Source: Gracilariopsis chorda
Lineage: Eukaryota > Rhodophyta > Florideophyceae > Gracilariales > Gracilariaceae
Assembly: GCA_003194525.1 (NCBI GenBank)
Contig: NBIV01000145.1
Coordinates: 62,001 to 126,000, forward strand
Reading direction: 5' to 3'
Length of the DNA: 64,000 nucleotides
The notes below the pieces were generated by a model, which ran no database searches, was not told the DNA's origin, and was given only the letters and a program-made list of their open reading frames with translations. Position 1 is the stretch's first letter. Each line of letters opens with the position of its first letter. A program made the position numbers and the translations under genes. Shown here one piece after another: positions 1-11,739 of the stretch.

Positions 1-285
1 AGAAATGCAGGATCTTGTTCAAAACTACTTTCCTATCCTCCCAGTATACTGGCAGGAAGAGCTTAACTTTATTGACAATCTTCCTAACGGAACCCGTCAC
101 AATGAACTTCCCGCGGCTAGAGAAAGAGAAGACAAATCGCTTTTATAAATGATTAGAAAAGGCCATCAAATTTTTTGGCATTCTTCAAGAGAGAGCACTA
201 CCTGTAGTTAGATAGATCCCCTGTCGCTTCGAAATTAGAAGCGACGGACTATACTAAAGAAGAAGAAGAAGAAGACAATCTTCCC

Positions 286-887
286 TTGTTTGTATGGGTT
301 TATCATTTTCTGAAACGCAATGGTCTTTTGCTGCACCACATGCAAATGATAGAGGACAAATGCGTACAAGTAGTAACGCCACAGGTATTGACAGAACATA
401 TTGCAGGAGTAGAATGGGCAGTTAAGCGCCACAACGTCAAAAGTCCTAGGTTCATATTCAAGACTGATCAGTCCGGAGCATATTTGAAAAAATGGGAGGT
501 AGGAGTATTCGGAAGGGAATTGGCAAACAAGGAACTCGACTCATCCAAAAGGCACTCATTACCAAAGGCAACCTAGACAGAGTTACAATCATGCCCGGAG
601 TCTTTGCAGATGGAAAAACCAAAAAGCCAGTAATAATCTTGCCAGGCAAACTTGCCCATTTTCGAAAACTTAAGAGTGAGCTGCAGTCATTACGTGCTGT
701 TCTTCTCGAATTCTATCTCTTTCAGCGTAATCCTCCAGGCGCCAATACTAGTATCGTATACGAATGGGCCAATGGATTTGTTCTGAAAACGGAAGAGCTC
801 CGCAAAAAGAACCAGAAGCTCTTGCTTCTTCTTGATGGATATGGTGCGGAAGTGCAGTTCAGAACTCCCAAGTACAGAGGGTACTAA
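286..887 (+). pseudogene. DDE-superfamily transposase remnant
   Basis: Two overlapping frames (286-576 and 492-887) together resemble the catalytic part of a DDE_1-type (pogo/Tc1-mariner superfamily) transposase. The first frame has FKTDQSG, matching the first catalytic Asp block. The second has VTIMPGVFADGKTK, a typical strand before the second Asp, then LLLLLDGYGA, the second Asp block. The frames meet at an A6 run (487-492), so a one-base slip there explains the break. The third acidic residue is absent because the ORF stops where the next transposon begins (about 888). A possible continuation, VFRKFKSDGNAP (2998-3033), lies beyond that transposon; this stretch normally follows the third-Asp motif in such proteins. 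Upstream (1-285) is AT-rich with a short GAA repeat and no convincing N-terminal domain. Family assignment is by motif only. Confidence 0.6.
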
Positions 888-898
888 GATATAGTGCT
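888..898. repeat. left terminal inverted repeat (candidate)
   Basis: GATATAGTGCT; perfect inverse complement at 2926-2936. Flanks a transposase relic of matching size. Confidence 0.4.
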
Positions 899-1107
899 AC
901 CCCCGTATAAAGGGATTTACTCGGCACTATACCGTATTGCGCACTACAGAGTCCAAACAAAACGGCAGCAGTTATCTAAAGCGTTTCCGTGATCAGCAAC
1001 TGTGGACTGCGAGTTGAAATCTTGTGACGTTTGACGCGGTCAAATCCACCCCTGACCTGCTGCAAACAACAACCAGCATTGCCTAAGGTACTCTCAAACG
1101 CCCAACG

Positions 1108-2712
1108 CTACAACTCAGCTATGCGATCAATTATTATAAATTCAGGAGGTAGTGGCTTGCAAAAAACAAAGTCTCCGTCGGCATCAGAATCCGTTTCAAT
1201 TGTTTGAGGTACGTTATTATCTCTCCCATTCTCAAACTGCAACGCATCTTCAACCACTGCTTCTCTCACACTTAAATCATCTTCGATCGTGACACAGTTT
1301 TCGACGTCGTTCTCTGTGACAACGTCTGACATTTGTTCATGAAAAGGATCACGACGATTCAAACACATACTCAGCCGTTCAAGTGCATTTGAAATATGCT
1401 CCAACTCCTCTCTATTACCGTGACCACGCATCTTGCCTTCGCTCGATAAAACTTCTGAAACATGATGCATAGGAAGAACATTGGCTTTCACCCATCACCG
1501 AGCCACAGTTGCCCATGATACGGTTTCCCACGCTTTCTTAACCATCATAGATACATCAAGAAAATAAGGGTCAAAACCTTCCTCCATTTCACGCATTCCA
1601 GCCATCAAAGCTCTGGCACTTTCCCCGGCGCTTCTGTCTCGTCTCAATATCTGCAAGAATCTTGTGAAGCAGGAGACTACGGTACTTCATCTTCCAAGCC
1701 GATATAGTGCCTAATTTCATAGGCTGATTTAATGCAGTACAGTTGGTCGGCAACTTCATAACAGTGACTTGCCTTCTGCTATCAGTTAGATCCGTTCCAT
1801 GTGGCACGGAGTTATCCATCAACAAAAAACACTTTCGAGATGTTACCTTTCTCACATGTGGTAAAATTACCTCATTAAACCAGCGCTTGAATGTAACGGT
1901 ATCCGACCAAGCATTTCGTTGACTAAAGTACGGCACGGCAGGCTTACTTAGAGGAAAGCACCTAGGATTCTTTGACTTACCGATAATTGCCATTGGAAGC
2001 TTTTGGATTCCATTTCCATTTGTGCAAACGTATGCAGTGATTCGGTCCTTGCTTTTCATTGCTTTCGCACCACGAACAGTTTGGTGATTTTCGTACTCAG
2101 AAATGTACGTTCTGCAAGGCAGCAGCTTGAAGAACAGACCAGTTTCATCCACGTTGTAAATGCAATCGATATCGAAGCTCCCATGTTTCTCCCGTATTTG
2201 TTTCATTTCACTCGCAACAGCCGCAGTGGGAACACTACCACCCTCTCCATGTAACGCAAATGACCGCAAAGAATATCGTTTGATAAACCGCTGGACCCAC
2301 CCGATTGAGGCTTGAAACTTCATTAGTCTCTGATAGTTGTCTGCTTCTGCGTCAGTCATCTTCTCGCAAAGTTTGTTGCGTATCATCAGCACCTTATATT
2401 GAAGCACAGACTGCGTAACTGGCATTTTGCACGACCGTGCAAAGTGTACAGAGTCGATTAGCTGTTCTTCAATCAACGGGAATGCATATGGTCTGTTTGA
2501 TTTGCGAAAGGAAAAAAAGTGGTGCCCTCTGCTTTTTGAATCAGCAAAGGTGCATTGCACCGAAGTTTTGTTACCAAACGGCACGAGATCTTGTACTGAT
2601 GCATAATGAATGCGGCGTTAGTGCCGTTGGTAAGCTGCCGAGCTGCATCGACCTGCTGAGTGACTGTTAGTCGAGTACGTTTGCGCTTTGGAAGGGTGTG
2701 TTCGGTCTGCAT
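1108..2712 (-). pseudogene. CENP-B/Tigger-like transposase, broken
   Basis: Three minus-strand frames make one transposase. 2712-2473 holds a basic N-terminus and a Psq/CENP-B-type helix-turn-helix (LTVTQQVDAARQLTNG). 2584-1589 holds the second HTH (GWVQRFIKRYSL) and the DDE_1 core: YNVDETGLFF (first Asp), GKSKNPRCF, then FLLMDNSVPHG (second Asp). 1491-1108 is an acidic C-terminal tail. The first two frames meet near an A7 run at 2512-2518 (plus strand), consistent with one indel. The last two need a frameshift near 1590, and a TGA replaces a residue just before 1491. The usual third Asp motif QP-[LM]-D-x-G reads QPMKLG, so this copy lacks the third catalytic acid. It would therefore be inactive even if the frame were intact. 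Confidence 0.75.
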
Positions 2713-2925
2713 TAGTGATGTGAATGATTGCGCTCTTCAAGCAGAATTTGTCGCGGAAGTGAGTGTTCATATAGAGCTTCAAAAGAGATATTGGCCGGAA
2801 GAACGATTCATTTTTGGCGCGCTGATGAGAGTTTCCAGCAGTCTGTAATGAAACCGGTCAAATCCCGCCATTTTTGTGCCAAGCGATTGTGGTGGCATAA
2901 TACCGTAGGTGGATATATTCAACTA

Positions 2926-2936
2926 AGCACTATATC
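2926..2936. repeat. right terminal inverted repeat (candidate)
   Basis: AGCACTATATC, the inverse complement of 888-898. Confidence 0.4.
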
Positions 2937-3084
2937 GCGCGCGCCCCTGTACTTGGGTTGCAGATGACTCACTGCAGTCACATTCTTTACGGCACATGTC
3001 TTTCGTAAATTTAAAAGTGATGGAAATGCCCCAGTTGACCCATTTTGAGCTTGTATCGTGGCAGGAGGAAACCACTATACATCT

Positions 3085-4125
3085 TTTCAGGATTAAAAGG
3101 AGAACTATGCAGCCGTTGTATATTTCCAGTTGGTTCGCATGTTCCTGTACATTACGCTATGCGTTGAAATGTATGTCGTACAGGTTGACATTAAGACAGC
3201 GTTCCTGAATGGTGACCTGAAGGACTATGTTTCTGTATTTCCTTCACGTGTTATACCTGGGCTCAAGCTAGGATGTTTTAAACTGCAAAAGGCCATACAT
3301 GTACTCAAAAAGGCTCATGTCACGTGGCACACCAAGTTCAGTACTGACATTAAAGGAAAAGTATTTGAAGAACTGCGCAGTTCACCATGCGTGTTCCGAC
3401 GCAAATTGACCATTAACACCTATGCCTATATCCTGGTATACATCGGCGATCTTCTCATCTATACGCAACGTGGTGAAGGAGCACAAGGCATCGTAGGCCC
3501 TAAGAGTTGAAAATCGTGTTAAACTCTACCTAATTGTGGAGTTTACCGGAACATGGACTGTAATGGGGAGCCCTGCTGGGTGTAAAACTTGTAAAATCCA
3601 TATATATCGAAGGGATGTTGCGCAGGTTTGGACTACAGAATTCGAAACCTGCACGGAACCCAATGGTGGAATCTTTCTTTACTTAAGTTGATGTGGTTGA
3701 GGACAAGTTACTTTGCGATGGTCAATTGTGTCAGCAGATATTTGAATCTCGGCTATGCTTGACATCAGGTACGCGTTCGGAAGTACTGTCTCCTGTTCTT
3801 ATATTGGCGGGCTCCCAGAATACTCCTACTATATACTGTCATGGAGCAGCCAAACGGGTGTTAGGATACTTAAGTTATACTGGTGATCTTCGTTTTGTGT
3901 ACTGGGATGGACGTCTACAAATAAATGCTTTCGTAGACTCCGATTTTTCGCGCGATACCACCGATCGCAAGGCTTTGCCTGGGTATTTCACAAAAAAATT
4001 GGCTCCAGCTCATTTTTGTTCGGTGCTTGGCAGCATTCTTCGGTCTCACTGCCTTCTGGTGAGGTGAAATACAAAGCAGTGGTGATGGCGGCTCAAGGAA
4101 TACTGTGAGTATCAAGTGTGCTCAG
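3085..4125 (+). pseudogene. Ty1/copia pol remnant (RT-RNase H)
   Basis: Frames at 3130-3510 and 3693-4067 resemble the end of a copia polyprotein. The first has the RT block VDIKTAFLNGDLKDYV, then KLQKAIHVLKKAHVTWH and YILVYIGDLLIYT, where the usual Y-V-D-D is Y-I-G-D, so the first catalytic Asp is lost. The second has the RT/RNase H junction GAAKRVLGYLSYTGDLRF and the RNase H motif AFVDSDFSRDTTDRK. 4070-4125 continues in degraded form to the usual end. The wording of these motifs differs from the other copia copies here, so this is another lineage. No LTRs were found. The 5' part is missing, probably lost before or with the transposon insertions to the left. Confidence 0.7.
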
Positions 4126-4984
4126 AAAGTGTGGAATAACAGCTGATAACAGTGTTCCAATCTTCTCAGATGTTCAGGTTAGCACATAGTCGAGGGCCTG
4201 ATAGCCCTAGAACATAATGGTAGACTACTTGGAGACAAATTTGCATATAACGATGGGCACTCTTGAGCACCTCCCTCGCCAACGGGCATATGCGCATGTG
4301 CCCGAACTCAACATGAAACTGGCTTATGATTGCCTGCTGAACTTGCTCTTAGGCATTACATGCTTTAAAAAATAGTAAACATTTTATGGGTTGTAGGCAT
4401 AGCATAGGTCACGTGGCGATATGTAAGTGAACAATGTTTCACTTACCGTGATTAGTTGGCATATGCTGGTATAATGTTATGCATGGTTCTAGTGATCTGT
4501 CACCAGTTTTTGCAACCCTTATTGTGTTATGTTTGAACATGATTGGTAGTATTGGGTGTCTGCACATAGAGGTAAGTGTTTTTCTTGTGGTTTTAGTGCA
4601 TCCTAGCAGTGGTACATAAGTTGACGATGTTAGAGCTCCAAGAGAATTGCCCCAAGGCCACCATCCTCACTCTTGTTCTTTTTTTCTTTTTTTCTTTTCC
4701 TTTCTGTCGAACTCCACTTGATTTATCATTACCAGATTATGGACCTAGAGCGTCGAAATATTGCAGGCGTCGCTCTTAGCTAACTTTCTTTTGTTTTTGT
4801 GTTGCGACCGAGTTTTGTGGAACCCTAGGTTCAGTGGTGAAAATCGGCAACGCGTTCAGGGACTTGTTCCTGGCATACTGACCTGCCCCTGTTCCGATCT
4901 CTGCTCCTTTGTTTCACGCACAAAAATCAGGCTAGGTTCCAGCAAAAGACCAGCAGGGGTCAACTGGTGATAAAATATCACGCT
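4126..4984. other. no recognised gene
   Basis: No coherent coding frame. It contains a T-rich tract near 4678-4702 and probably the decayed 3' end of the copia remnant to its left; no LTR pair could be matched. Confidence 0.4.
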
Positions 4985-5640
4985 ATTTAGTACTTGGCCG
5001 TGTCATGTAGTCCTGACATCATGTCTGCCACCTCAATGCGGGCAAGGCAGGTTCATGATTTGCGCTTAAGTAACTTAATAATAGCCAAAAAAGTATTGAG
5101 ATACCTGAAAGGTACGAAAGGCCTTGGCTTGTTCTGTCCTTCCAACACCTCTGCACCAATGGAAGCATATTGTGATTCAGATTGGGCCAGCTGTCGTGAA
5201 ATGCGGAAGTCCACCACTGGAATAATAGCAAAAGTGACCGGACGCAAATAATGTGGACAACTAAGAAGCAGACTCTCGTAACTTTGTCGCCCGGTGAAGC
5301 AGAATTCGTTGCAAAGTCTTATTGTCGTAAGACATTTAACTGGTTGCATAGACTCTTTTGGGAATTGAGTGCTGAATTATTCCTTAAAACCGAACCAGAA
5401 ATGTATAGTATAGCCACATACTCGGATCGCTCTACAGCTTTGTCGATTGCAAAGAGTGCAAAAGTCTTGGAAAGAAACAACACATTGCTTTGTAATATCA
5501 TCACATCAAAGAGCTGATGGAGACTGGGTTAATTGACATAAGTTGAACAAGAACTGATATGCAACCTGCGGATACATTGGCAAAGCCAGTTCTTGTCAGA
5601 AGCTGACAAATCTTCATTACTATGTGGAATGACATATTAA
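4985..5640 (+). pseudogene. copia family A RNase H remnant
   Basis: 5'-truncated end of a copia polyprotein closely matching the end of the element at 56.6 kb. Visible blocks are KKVLRYLKGTKGLGLF, APMEAYCDSDWASCREM (RNase H Asp), WTTKKQTLVTLSPGEAEF, and LFWELSAELFL followed by TALSIAKSAKVLERN. The frame shifts near 5250 and 5515, and the last stretch ends in LLCGM-like residues near 5635, as in the family. Its 3' untranslated region resumes at about 6300 (TTAATGGCGGGAACTGAAC near 6474), leading to the LTR at 6555. The rest of the polyprotein and the 5' LTR are absent. Reading direction and LTR order agree with one plus-strand element. Confidence 0.75.
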
Positions 5641-5649
5641 ATCACTCCC

Positions 5650-6300
5650 CTCTTAAGCATTTCTTGAGGTATGCTTGGGTAAATATGCAGAAAGAAGGCG
5701 TTGCGCCAATAAACACGCTTTCACCCCCCCTTCAGCGCGCGCAAAATTTTCTCTTGGCGCAACGCCTCCCCATTAAAACACTTTACCAGCAGTAGTAGCT
5801 GCAGCTGCTCCAGCAACGCTCAAAACTTATGGGCTGCTTGGCTGCTGTTGAACGTTGACTGCCGCTCCTAGTAAGTGGTTGGCACTACACGAGTGCCAGC
5901 CACTCAGCAGCAGATCGGCTGATACTGCACTCCATTCTCCAATGCCAGTCAATGTCAATCAGTTGCACGCTTCAACTGCTACGTGGAAGCCAAAAGCAAC
6001 AAAAATTAAAAGTGGCTCTAAACCGGTACCAACTTTCGTTTGGATAAATCAGCACAACTCTTATTTGGCTCTGAGCGGCTGGCCTTTCAGAAATGAATCC
6101 AAGGCAATCAACTCAGCACTGTACGGTTACTTGCAAACTTTATTAAGTAGTCACTCTTGGCGCCGTCAACCTCATTGGTCTGCAGACCGTTTGCGAGCAA
6201 CAGCGATCAAAATGGTCTGAATATTCCCCAAAGTCACCATTATCGAGTAGCGCTCAGTGCCGTCCGAAGCTCGAGGCCAATTCCACATGTTGTTTTAATT
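5650..6300. other. unassigned insert in the 3' UTR of the copia remnant
   Basis: About 650 bp interrupts the expected distance between the copia RNase H end and its 3' UTR. It holds a 121-codon plus-strand ORF (5855-6220; its ATG was not confirmed) with no recognisable motif. No terminal repeats or target duplication were identified, so its nature is open. Confidence 0.35.
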
Positions 6301-6545
6301 GTAAGTATTTATACTATTGCCGTTACACTTATCTAACGTCTGGTTTTATTCCTTTAATTCCATTTCAGTACAGCTACTTTCGCAATATTTTTTGTAGAAT
6401 ACGTAGCGAAGGATTCTCGTACTTTTTCCTAGATTTCAGGTTCTAGCTTCATTGTTTTGCTGTTGCTGAGGCTTTTAATGGCGGGAACTGAACGATTTAG
6501 GTACTTAGAGATATAGTTCAAAAAGTACGCTCTTACCTCTTTTTC

Positions 6546-6554
6546 TATGGACGG
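6546..6554 (+). other. polypurine tract (decayed)
   Basis: TATGGACGG directly before an LTR start TGTGAATGG; the same position in related copies reads CGAGGGACGG. Confidence 0.5.
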
Positions 6555-6654
6555 TGTGAATGGAAGAAGAACCTCCACCAGTTGGAGCCTGCGGCAAAAG
6601 CCACACGTTCCATCTTTATAAATAAACAGGCTCCCCTCTTTTTCCTTTCCTCAG
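6555..6654 (+). repeat. copia family A 3' LTR, first part
   Basis: Starts TGTGAATGG after a purine tract and contains CTTTATAAATAAACAGG, the family's TATA/poly(A) core. It breaks off at 6654. The matching second part is at 13739-13779; the two sum to about 141 bp, the family LTR size. The break is filled by another retroelement. Confidence 0.7.
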
Positions 6655-6992
6655 TGACGATCTCTCCTATGACGGGCTTTTTACATTGGCACGGTGGTAA
6701 GGGCAATCCGTAAACAGTAGTTTCCGATCATTCATAGGATACTAGAACGTTAAAGGGTAGAATATAGTTAGAAGATTAAAGCTGACAAAAGTCTCTTTAC
6801 GCAACCAGACACGGACAACCGTGTTTCCCTTTACTGCTAATCATCTACTTCATCTCTCTCTTGTTTCGAAGTAGAGTCCAATACGCTCCAATAGTTAGCC
6901 TAAGTAAAAATATTATGACTACTAAAACGTTTAGAAGCATTTATTCGAATGTGAGGGCCGACGCAAGTATGGCTTACGGCCACACATGCACA
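6655..6992 (-). repeat. 3' LTR of the second-lineage copia element
   Basis: Shares long blocks with 13380-13738, including AGTTAGCCTAAGT and ACACATGC near the inner end. A purine tract (complement of CTCCCTCCAC, 6993-7002) abuts its inner end as expected for a 3' LTR on the minus strand. The outer boundary rests on the target duplication and the resumed host LTR. Confidence 0.6.
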
Positions 6993-7789
6993 CTCCCTCC
7001 ACTGTCGGAGGTTCCCTGATGCGAAAGAACATCTTCACCAAGAAGATCAATGACAAGGAGGAAAATACCGTGCGGTAGCATCACCTACGTACCAGGGTAT
7101 GTAACCCTTGTATTAGAACCCAAGACCTCCTATTTGGCACTTGCCAGGTGGCTTGTTCCATATAAACACCAGTCGGTCAACTCCCAGTGAGAACTGACCT
7201 GCGACGACAAACGCAGGGGCGGATGTGCTAAGTTGTTGCCCCACCACGGGTACCGCAAAATTGAGGGGTCCGCCTATTGTGGATAAGAGGGGCTTTCCGG
7301 ATTCTGTGCAGTAACCCTCCGTTCTTGCTTTTGTTTGCACCGGAAACCAAGAACCGAGACCGAAAGCGGATAACATTCTAGTACTTATGCAAAGTACCTC
7401 ATCGATGAGGATATACGACTATGCCATGTATTGTCGCACATGGTGCAAACTAAAGCGGTAATGCAAGTTGATATTCCGATACAGTATCCAGTATTGCGCT
7501 GCAATAGGTGCAATCAAGCCAATGATATACAATCGAAGACCGAGTGCGAGTAAAGCATTATTCCGGAAACGAGTAGATCATGAAGTGGCAGACCGAGATC
7601 GCAAACTCGCAACCATGTACAGAGCGTATAAAGCTGCGAACATGACCGAAAGCGGGTAGACCAAACATAAACCAACTGTGTTATGACCACAATAGCAGAC
7701 CGAAAGGGGCTATGCAGAAACGCAGTTTTCCAAGCGTATAGTGTATTGCCCAGGGGTGATAAGCCACTATGCTGTAGCAATAACATTCC
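6993..7789. other. 3' untranslated part of the second-lineage element
   Basis: Between the RNase H end and the 3' LTR. No coding frame; contains scattered GACCGAAAG-like words of unknown meaning. Confidence 0.4.
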
Positions 7790-9423
7790 GAATCGCGGTA
7801 GAGTCAGTTATGTGGGTTAAATGATCAGCAAAGTTCTGACAACTTCTGATAAAACCGATATCGGAAATCTGTCCCAAGCGGTATCCTTCGGGTGCAATCG
7901 CGATGTCAATCATCAACCTCTTCTCCGGTGGTCGGGATTCTTACGGATGATGTCATACAAAGATTTTGAGTCCATAAGTAGACAAACCGGTAACGGGCTG
8001 CAGTTGAGTAGGAATCCGAGTTCGCCCGAAAGCGTGTACGGGACATTAAACATGTGCGCAAACGCCAATATCTCAGTTGCTAGAACCGAACGAGTGACAC
8101 GACGAGCCTCACAAGACTTGAAGCTCAGAGGAATTGCTGTTCCGTAACAGCCAGAGAGGAACAAATTGTACCATAGCTGGGAAGATAAGTGCGAATGCTT
8201 GGCAAAATACGCGTCTGAAACTGCAAGAAGGCGGATAGATTCAACATCCATAGACTGAAACGGGAAGGATTTCTGATTGGACTTGACGTATTCAATCGTC
8301 TTGTTGGCTTGGTCGATTATCCAAATGCGGTCTCTCTCAAATCGTTCCGTTGTCAATTGGGTGAATTGAGATACCTGATAGAGGATATCAATCCGTGAGT
8401 GGGCGAGCCATGCAAGCGTCATCCGAGCGGACGCAAAGTTTGCATTTGTACTGTCAGCGGCAATCGGTGCCATCTTTTTGACATATTGTCGTTGACTGAT
8501 CTGCATATTTTCCGTGTGTTCACGCTCAATCCTAAAGCTAGTGAAGGTACAAGGTGAGTCGCAGTCAGGTTTGGTATCAAACATCTCTTGAGTTCGGTGG
8601 CATTGTTCACGAAACTCTTTCGTTCCCGCGGGGAGTAGTTCATCAACATAAGAACCAGAGAGTCCTTCAAGGTTACCGTCGCGGACTAGGTAGTAGAGCG
8701 CTGGGTCAGAACGTAAAGCTTTCACTCTTAGATTCGAGCTGTAGAGCTTGTCCATTGTAGGAAACCAAATGTCTCCTAATTAACGACTCCGTATAACGGT
8801 TTCAAAAGCTGCAAGATTGTTGCACCTCAATTTCAGATTCCGGAGCGAGCTCAACGATTTACAAATCACGAAAGAGTGGTTCTATCGACTGAAAGTAGGG
8901 TTGCTTTATTTCATTGGTCCATACGTCAAAACTGGGAAGAGGGGGTATTGCAAGAATGATCCTAACTTATTGCGGTTGAAGAGTCTGGCTATAATGAGCC
9001 ATGAGATGCTTCATCCAATTGCGGGGTTCTCCGATCACATATCAGGCTTTAAACGTCTGTTGTCCGTCGTCAATCGACTTTATTGTCTACAAAAAACTCT
9101 TGGGTATCACATTTACTTTAAGTGCGATGTCCTGCTTAAAGATAACCTTAAAACTACGACGTTGAAACAGGGCACACAGTTCGGCCTTCTTTGATTCCGT
9201 CATTTGTGCGGGGATCACCAGCACTGAGTATCTCATTCATATAAATGTCGTCTGAATCGGAACAATACTTGGCTAGTCCATGGATTATATCCCAAATATG
9301 GGTGTGAGATACGTCCGATGTGGACACATAGGGCTTCACCTGAGCAAAGTTGAATGTGCTCAGATCCGAGTCAGGTGATGTACGCACGTACACGAGCTTG
9401 GCGGCGTTTTCCAAGGCAGTCAC
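7790..9423 (-). pseudogene. copia RT-RNase H region, decayed
   Basis: The best frame (8755-7913) reads through the thumb and RNase H: MTLAWLAHSRIDILYQVSQF, a copia RT/RNase H linker, RLLAVSDAYFAKH (RNase H Asp), and CEARRVTRSVLATEILAF, followed by LLMDSKSLYDII. The end (GEKRLMIDIA, then ISDIGFIRS) continues in another frame to about 7790. The frame at 9423-9154 (AAKLVYVRTSPDSD; KEGRTVCPV) fits the start of the RT region, but the palm between 8756 and 9150 is too degraded to show a Y-x-D-D box. Asp-to-Tyr style changes and frameshifts show that it is dead. Confidence 0.65.
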
Positions 9424-9437
9424 TTTCTAAGAACCCA

Positions 9438-9725
9438 TTATTCCTCAATATGGGTAGCTATGACCTTCTCTCTCCAAGCGAAGACTCTTTCGCCGGATTT
9501 GTAAGCGACTTCGGCCGGCAGTGGAACATTATAACGCAAAGCGCGTTGAACGCGAAGCTTTTCCATGTGCTGCTCCATCTCCCTCCTTGCGGTACTAGCC
9601 TGTTTGGTTCTCTCGTCAAAGGGGGTCCTAGATTGTAACTCTTCACCGATCATACAGAGTGAGGGAAATTCACCAAATAACAGCACGGGCGGAACTAAAC
9701 ATTCCGGGCATAAGGTATGGTTCAT
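9438..9725 (-). pseudogene. copia integrase C-terminal fragment
   Basis: CLVPPVLLFGEFPSL then SRTPFDERTKQA, RVQRALRYNVP and SGERVFAWREKV match the region after the integrase core in this copia lineage, where a linker is followed by the GKR-like beta barrel. Open for 95 codons, with no start of its own. Between 9726 and 10635 the integrase core should lie, but no D-D-35-E pattern could be read; that stretch is degraded or partly replaced. Confidence 0.6.
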
Positions 9726-10635
9726 CGCATAGACAGAGAATGCGAGGAGGGTGCTGGGTTCTATATTTGGGGATACAGTCTTCAGCTTTCTGAAGGTCTC
9801 TGCAGCAGATTGTGGGAGCCTTCTCTTATTCCCATAGAAGAATGAGATTCGATGCCAGTGTTAGAATTAGTTATTATTTACCTTTCTTTGAGTATATTTG
9901 GCTCTAGCATCAGTTTTAACTTGCACAAACCTGCTAGTTTTGTTCTACTCGATCTGCTGAAGAAATCGGGTACCCATTTGCTATTTCAAACTGGCCTCAA
10001 AGCCGAGTTTACATCTTCGTGACACCCTGTCAGTATGACATGACAACATGTTCATGTCAAAAAAGGCTTGGTTGACCACGTGGAAATATTGGCTGTAAAG
10101 TACACGTTGCCTACTACTCACAACGTTGACAGACACTTCACACGGTACAGCAGGGATCGAACGGTCATGGAAGATTCCCGAGGCAGTCGTGCCAAGTCAT
10201 CACTGGCACACTGGGTTCATGCCAGATCATCAATACCTTGTCTGGTGACAAGTCATCAGCATTGATGGAATTTGCGAATTCATCAAACAACTAGATCTGG
10301 CACTGAACCCGGTCAGGCAGTCGCGTACGGCGGTCAGCACGAACACCAAGCATCATACCGTTTAACTTGGACGAATTCTCATCGACTAGTGGCACTGATA
10401 GAACTAGACTAGAAACTCTATATAAACCCTGATGAATGTTCCGAGCTTCTAACTCGGATCATTACGAACGACTTCCAACCAATTCAACCACTGCACCTCT
10501 GTTCCTAACAACCATTGCGTACAACGTCAATTTTCGAGGCCTTCGCATGCGAGATAAAGTTGTTCTCAAAAGCAAAACCTTGATCCACCTTAATCCGATT
10601 CGGTATGCCAATGTAGATAAGTATCCATTACTCAA

Positions 10636-11460
10636 CTATACATATCCAGATTGTCTTAGTAGATACATCGAACTAAAAGCTAGCGGGAGAAAGGAGGTCT
10701 TTGCATCCACCATATGGATTACGGGCTGCTCTTTAAGAAAAATTATGTAAACAATGATCTCTTCATTGAAAAGTATGTTCTCTGTAAAGAGTGAGACGTT
10801 AAAAAAAGTCGGTCCAGTCTGGATCCGTTGGCATGGGTCACACGCACGACTTCTTGCTTCGAGCTGCTTTTGCGTCTCAAGGGTCGTGTCTTCTGGACGG
10901 GCTTTCTTCAGTAGGCTGTAGAGCTTTTCTGAAGACGGATGGAAGAACTGACCATGAAGCTTAGATAGCCACTTGGTAGCGAACACTGTCAGGACCAGGA
11001 CCGAGTATTGGGCATAGAGATGTTCATCGAACCGAGTTAGCAGAAAATGTAAATCATCAATGGCATAATAGTTATAGTCATCATCTACGAGGCTCCTGTT
11101 AACAAGCCTATTGGTGACCTTACAAGGTGTTAACGATTGTTGTTCAAGCACGTCCATTCCCATTAGTGCCGAAATATCTGCTGAGATAACATCGAATAGA
11201 ACCGGTATGGTTGGAATTCCGGGTGTTGTTTCTAGAGGAATCATGAATCTTCCCAAATATTCTTGAACAGAATCCATGAAGTGGAGCTTGCGGTTTGATC
11301 TAAAGAATTTAAGGCGTTTCGCCATACGTTTATAGACTCTACGGGGTTTCCTTAGTACCGATGAAGAATCGTGGTGAGCCAATGTTAACACAAAAGCCAG
11401 GGTGGAATCCTTTCTCAGTCGGCTTGGTGAACAACGAACTGTAGATTGGAGCAAGGTCAA
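10636..11460 (-). pseudogene. copia protease and integrase zinc-finger region
   Basis: A 274-codon frame. LFDVISADISALMGMDVLEQ is a retropepsin C-terminal pattern of this lineage. KLHGQFFHPSSEKLYSLL and CDPCQRIQTGP give the His-His-Cys-Cys pre-integrase zinc finger. FNEEIIVYIIFLKEQPVIHM then starts the integrase core with MVDAKTSF. The protease D-[ST]-G motif is not visible, probably because it lies in the degraded stretch at 11461-11739. One of the longest surviving frames of the element. Confidence 0.65.
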
Positions 11461-11739
11461 TGACTTCTATCCACTGTCGGTTCTGCTTGAATCGTCTGCG
11501 CCTGGAGATGGTACTGCAATGTGCAGCTACCTTGGTGGGATGTCTAGGAGTGAGCGCCTCTTCTAGGCATCCTGGCGAAAATTCGAACGGTTCTCGAAGC
11601 GAACTTGCTTCTTTGAAATGATATTAACCAGGATGGGTGAAGAGAGTGACGAAATAAGGTTAGTCAGGATCGCCCTTTCATTTATTTGGATCGTGGTAAC
11701 GTCGTCTGTAATCGGTTTTTCATCCGTTAGGTGATAATT

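Larger units (their letters stand above)
888..2936 (-). mobile_element. pogo/Tigger-like DNA transposon, decayed
   Basis: About 2.05 kb around a broken minus-strand transposase. The ends carry an 11-bp inverted repeat, GATATAGTGCT at 888-898 and its complement at 2926-2936. Similarity inside these 11 bp is weak, and no clean TA duplication is seen outside them, so the ends are provisional. The insertion lies exactly where the neighbouring plus-strand transposase reading frame breaks off, which supports a real boundary. Pogo-type elements usually duplicate TA; that cannot be confirmed here. Confidence 0.5.
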
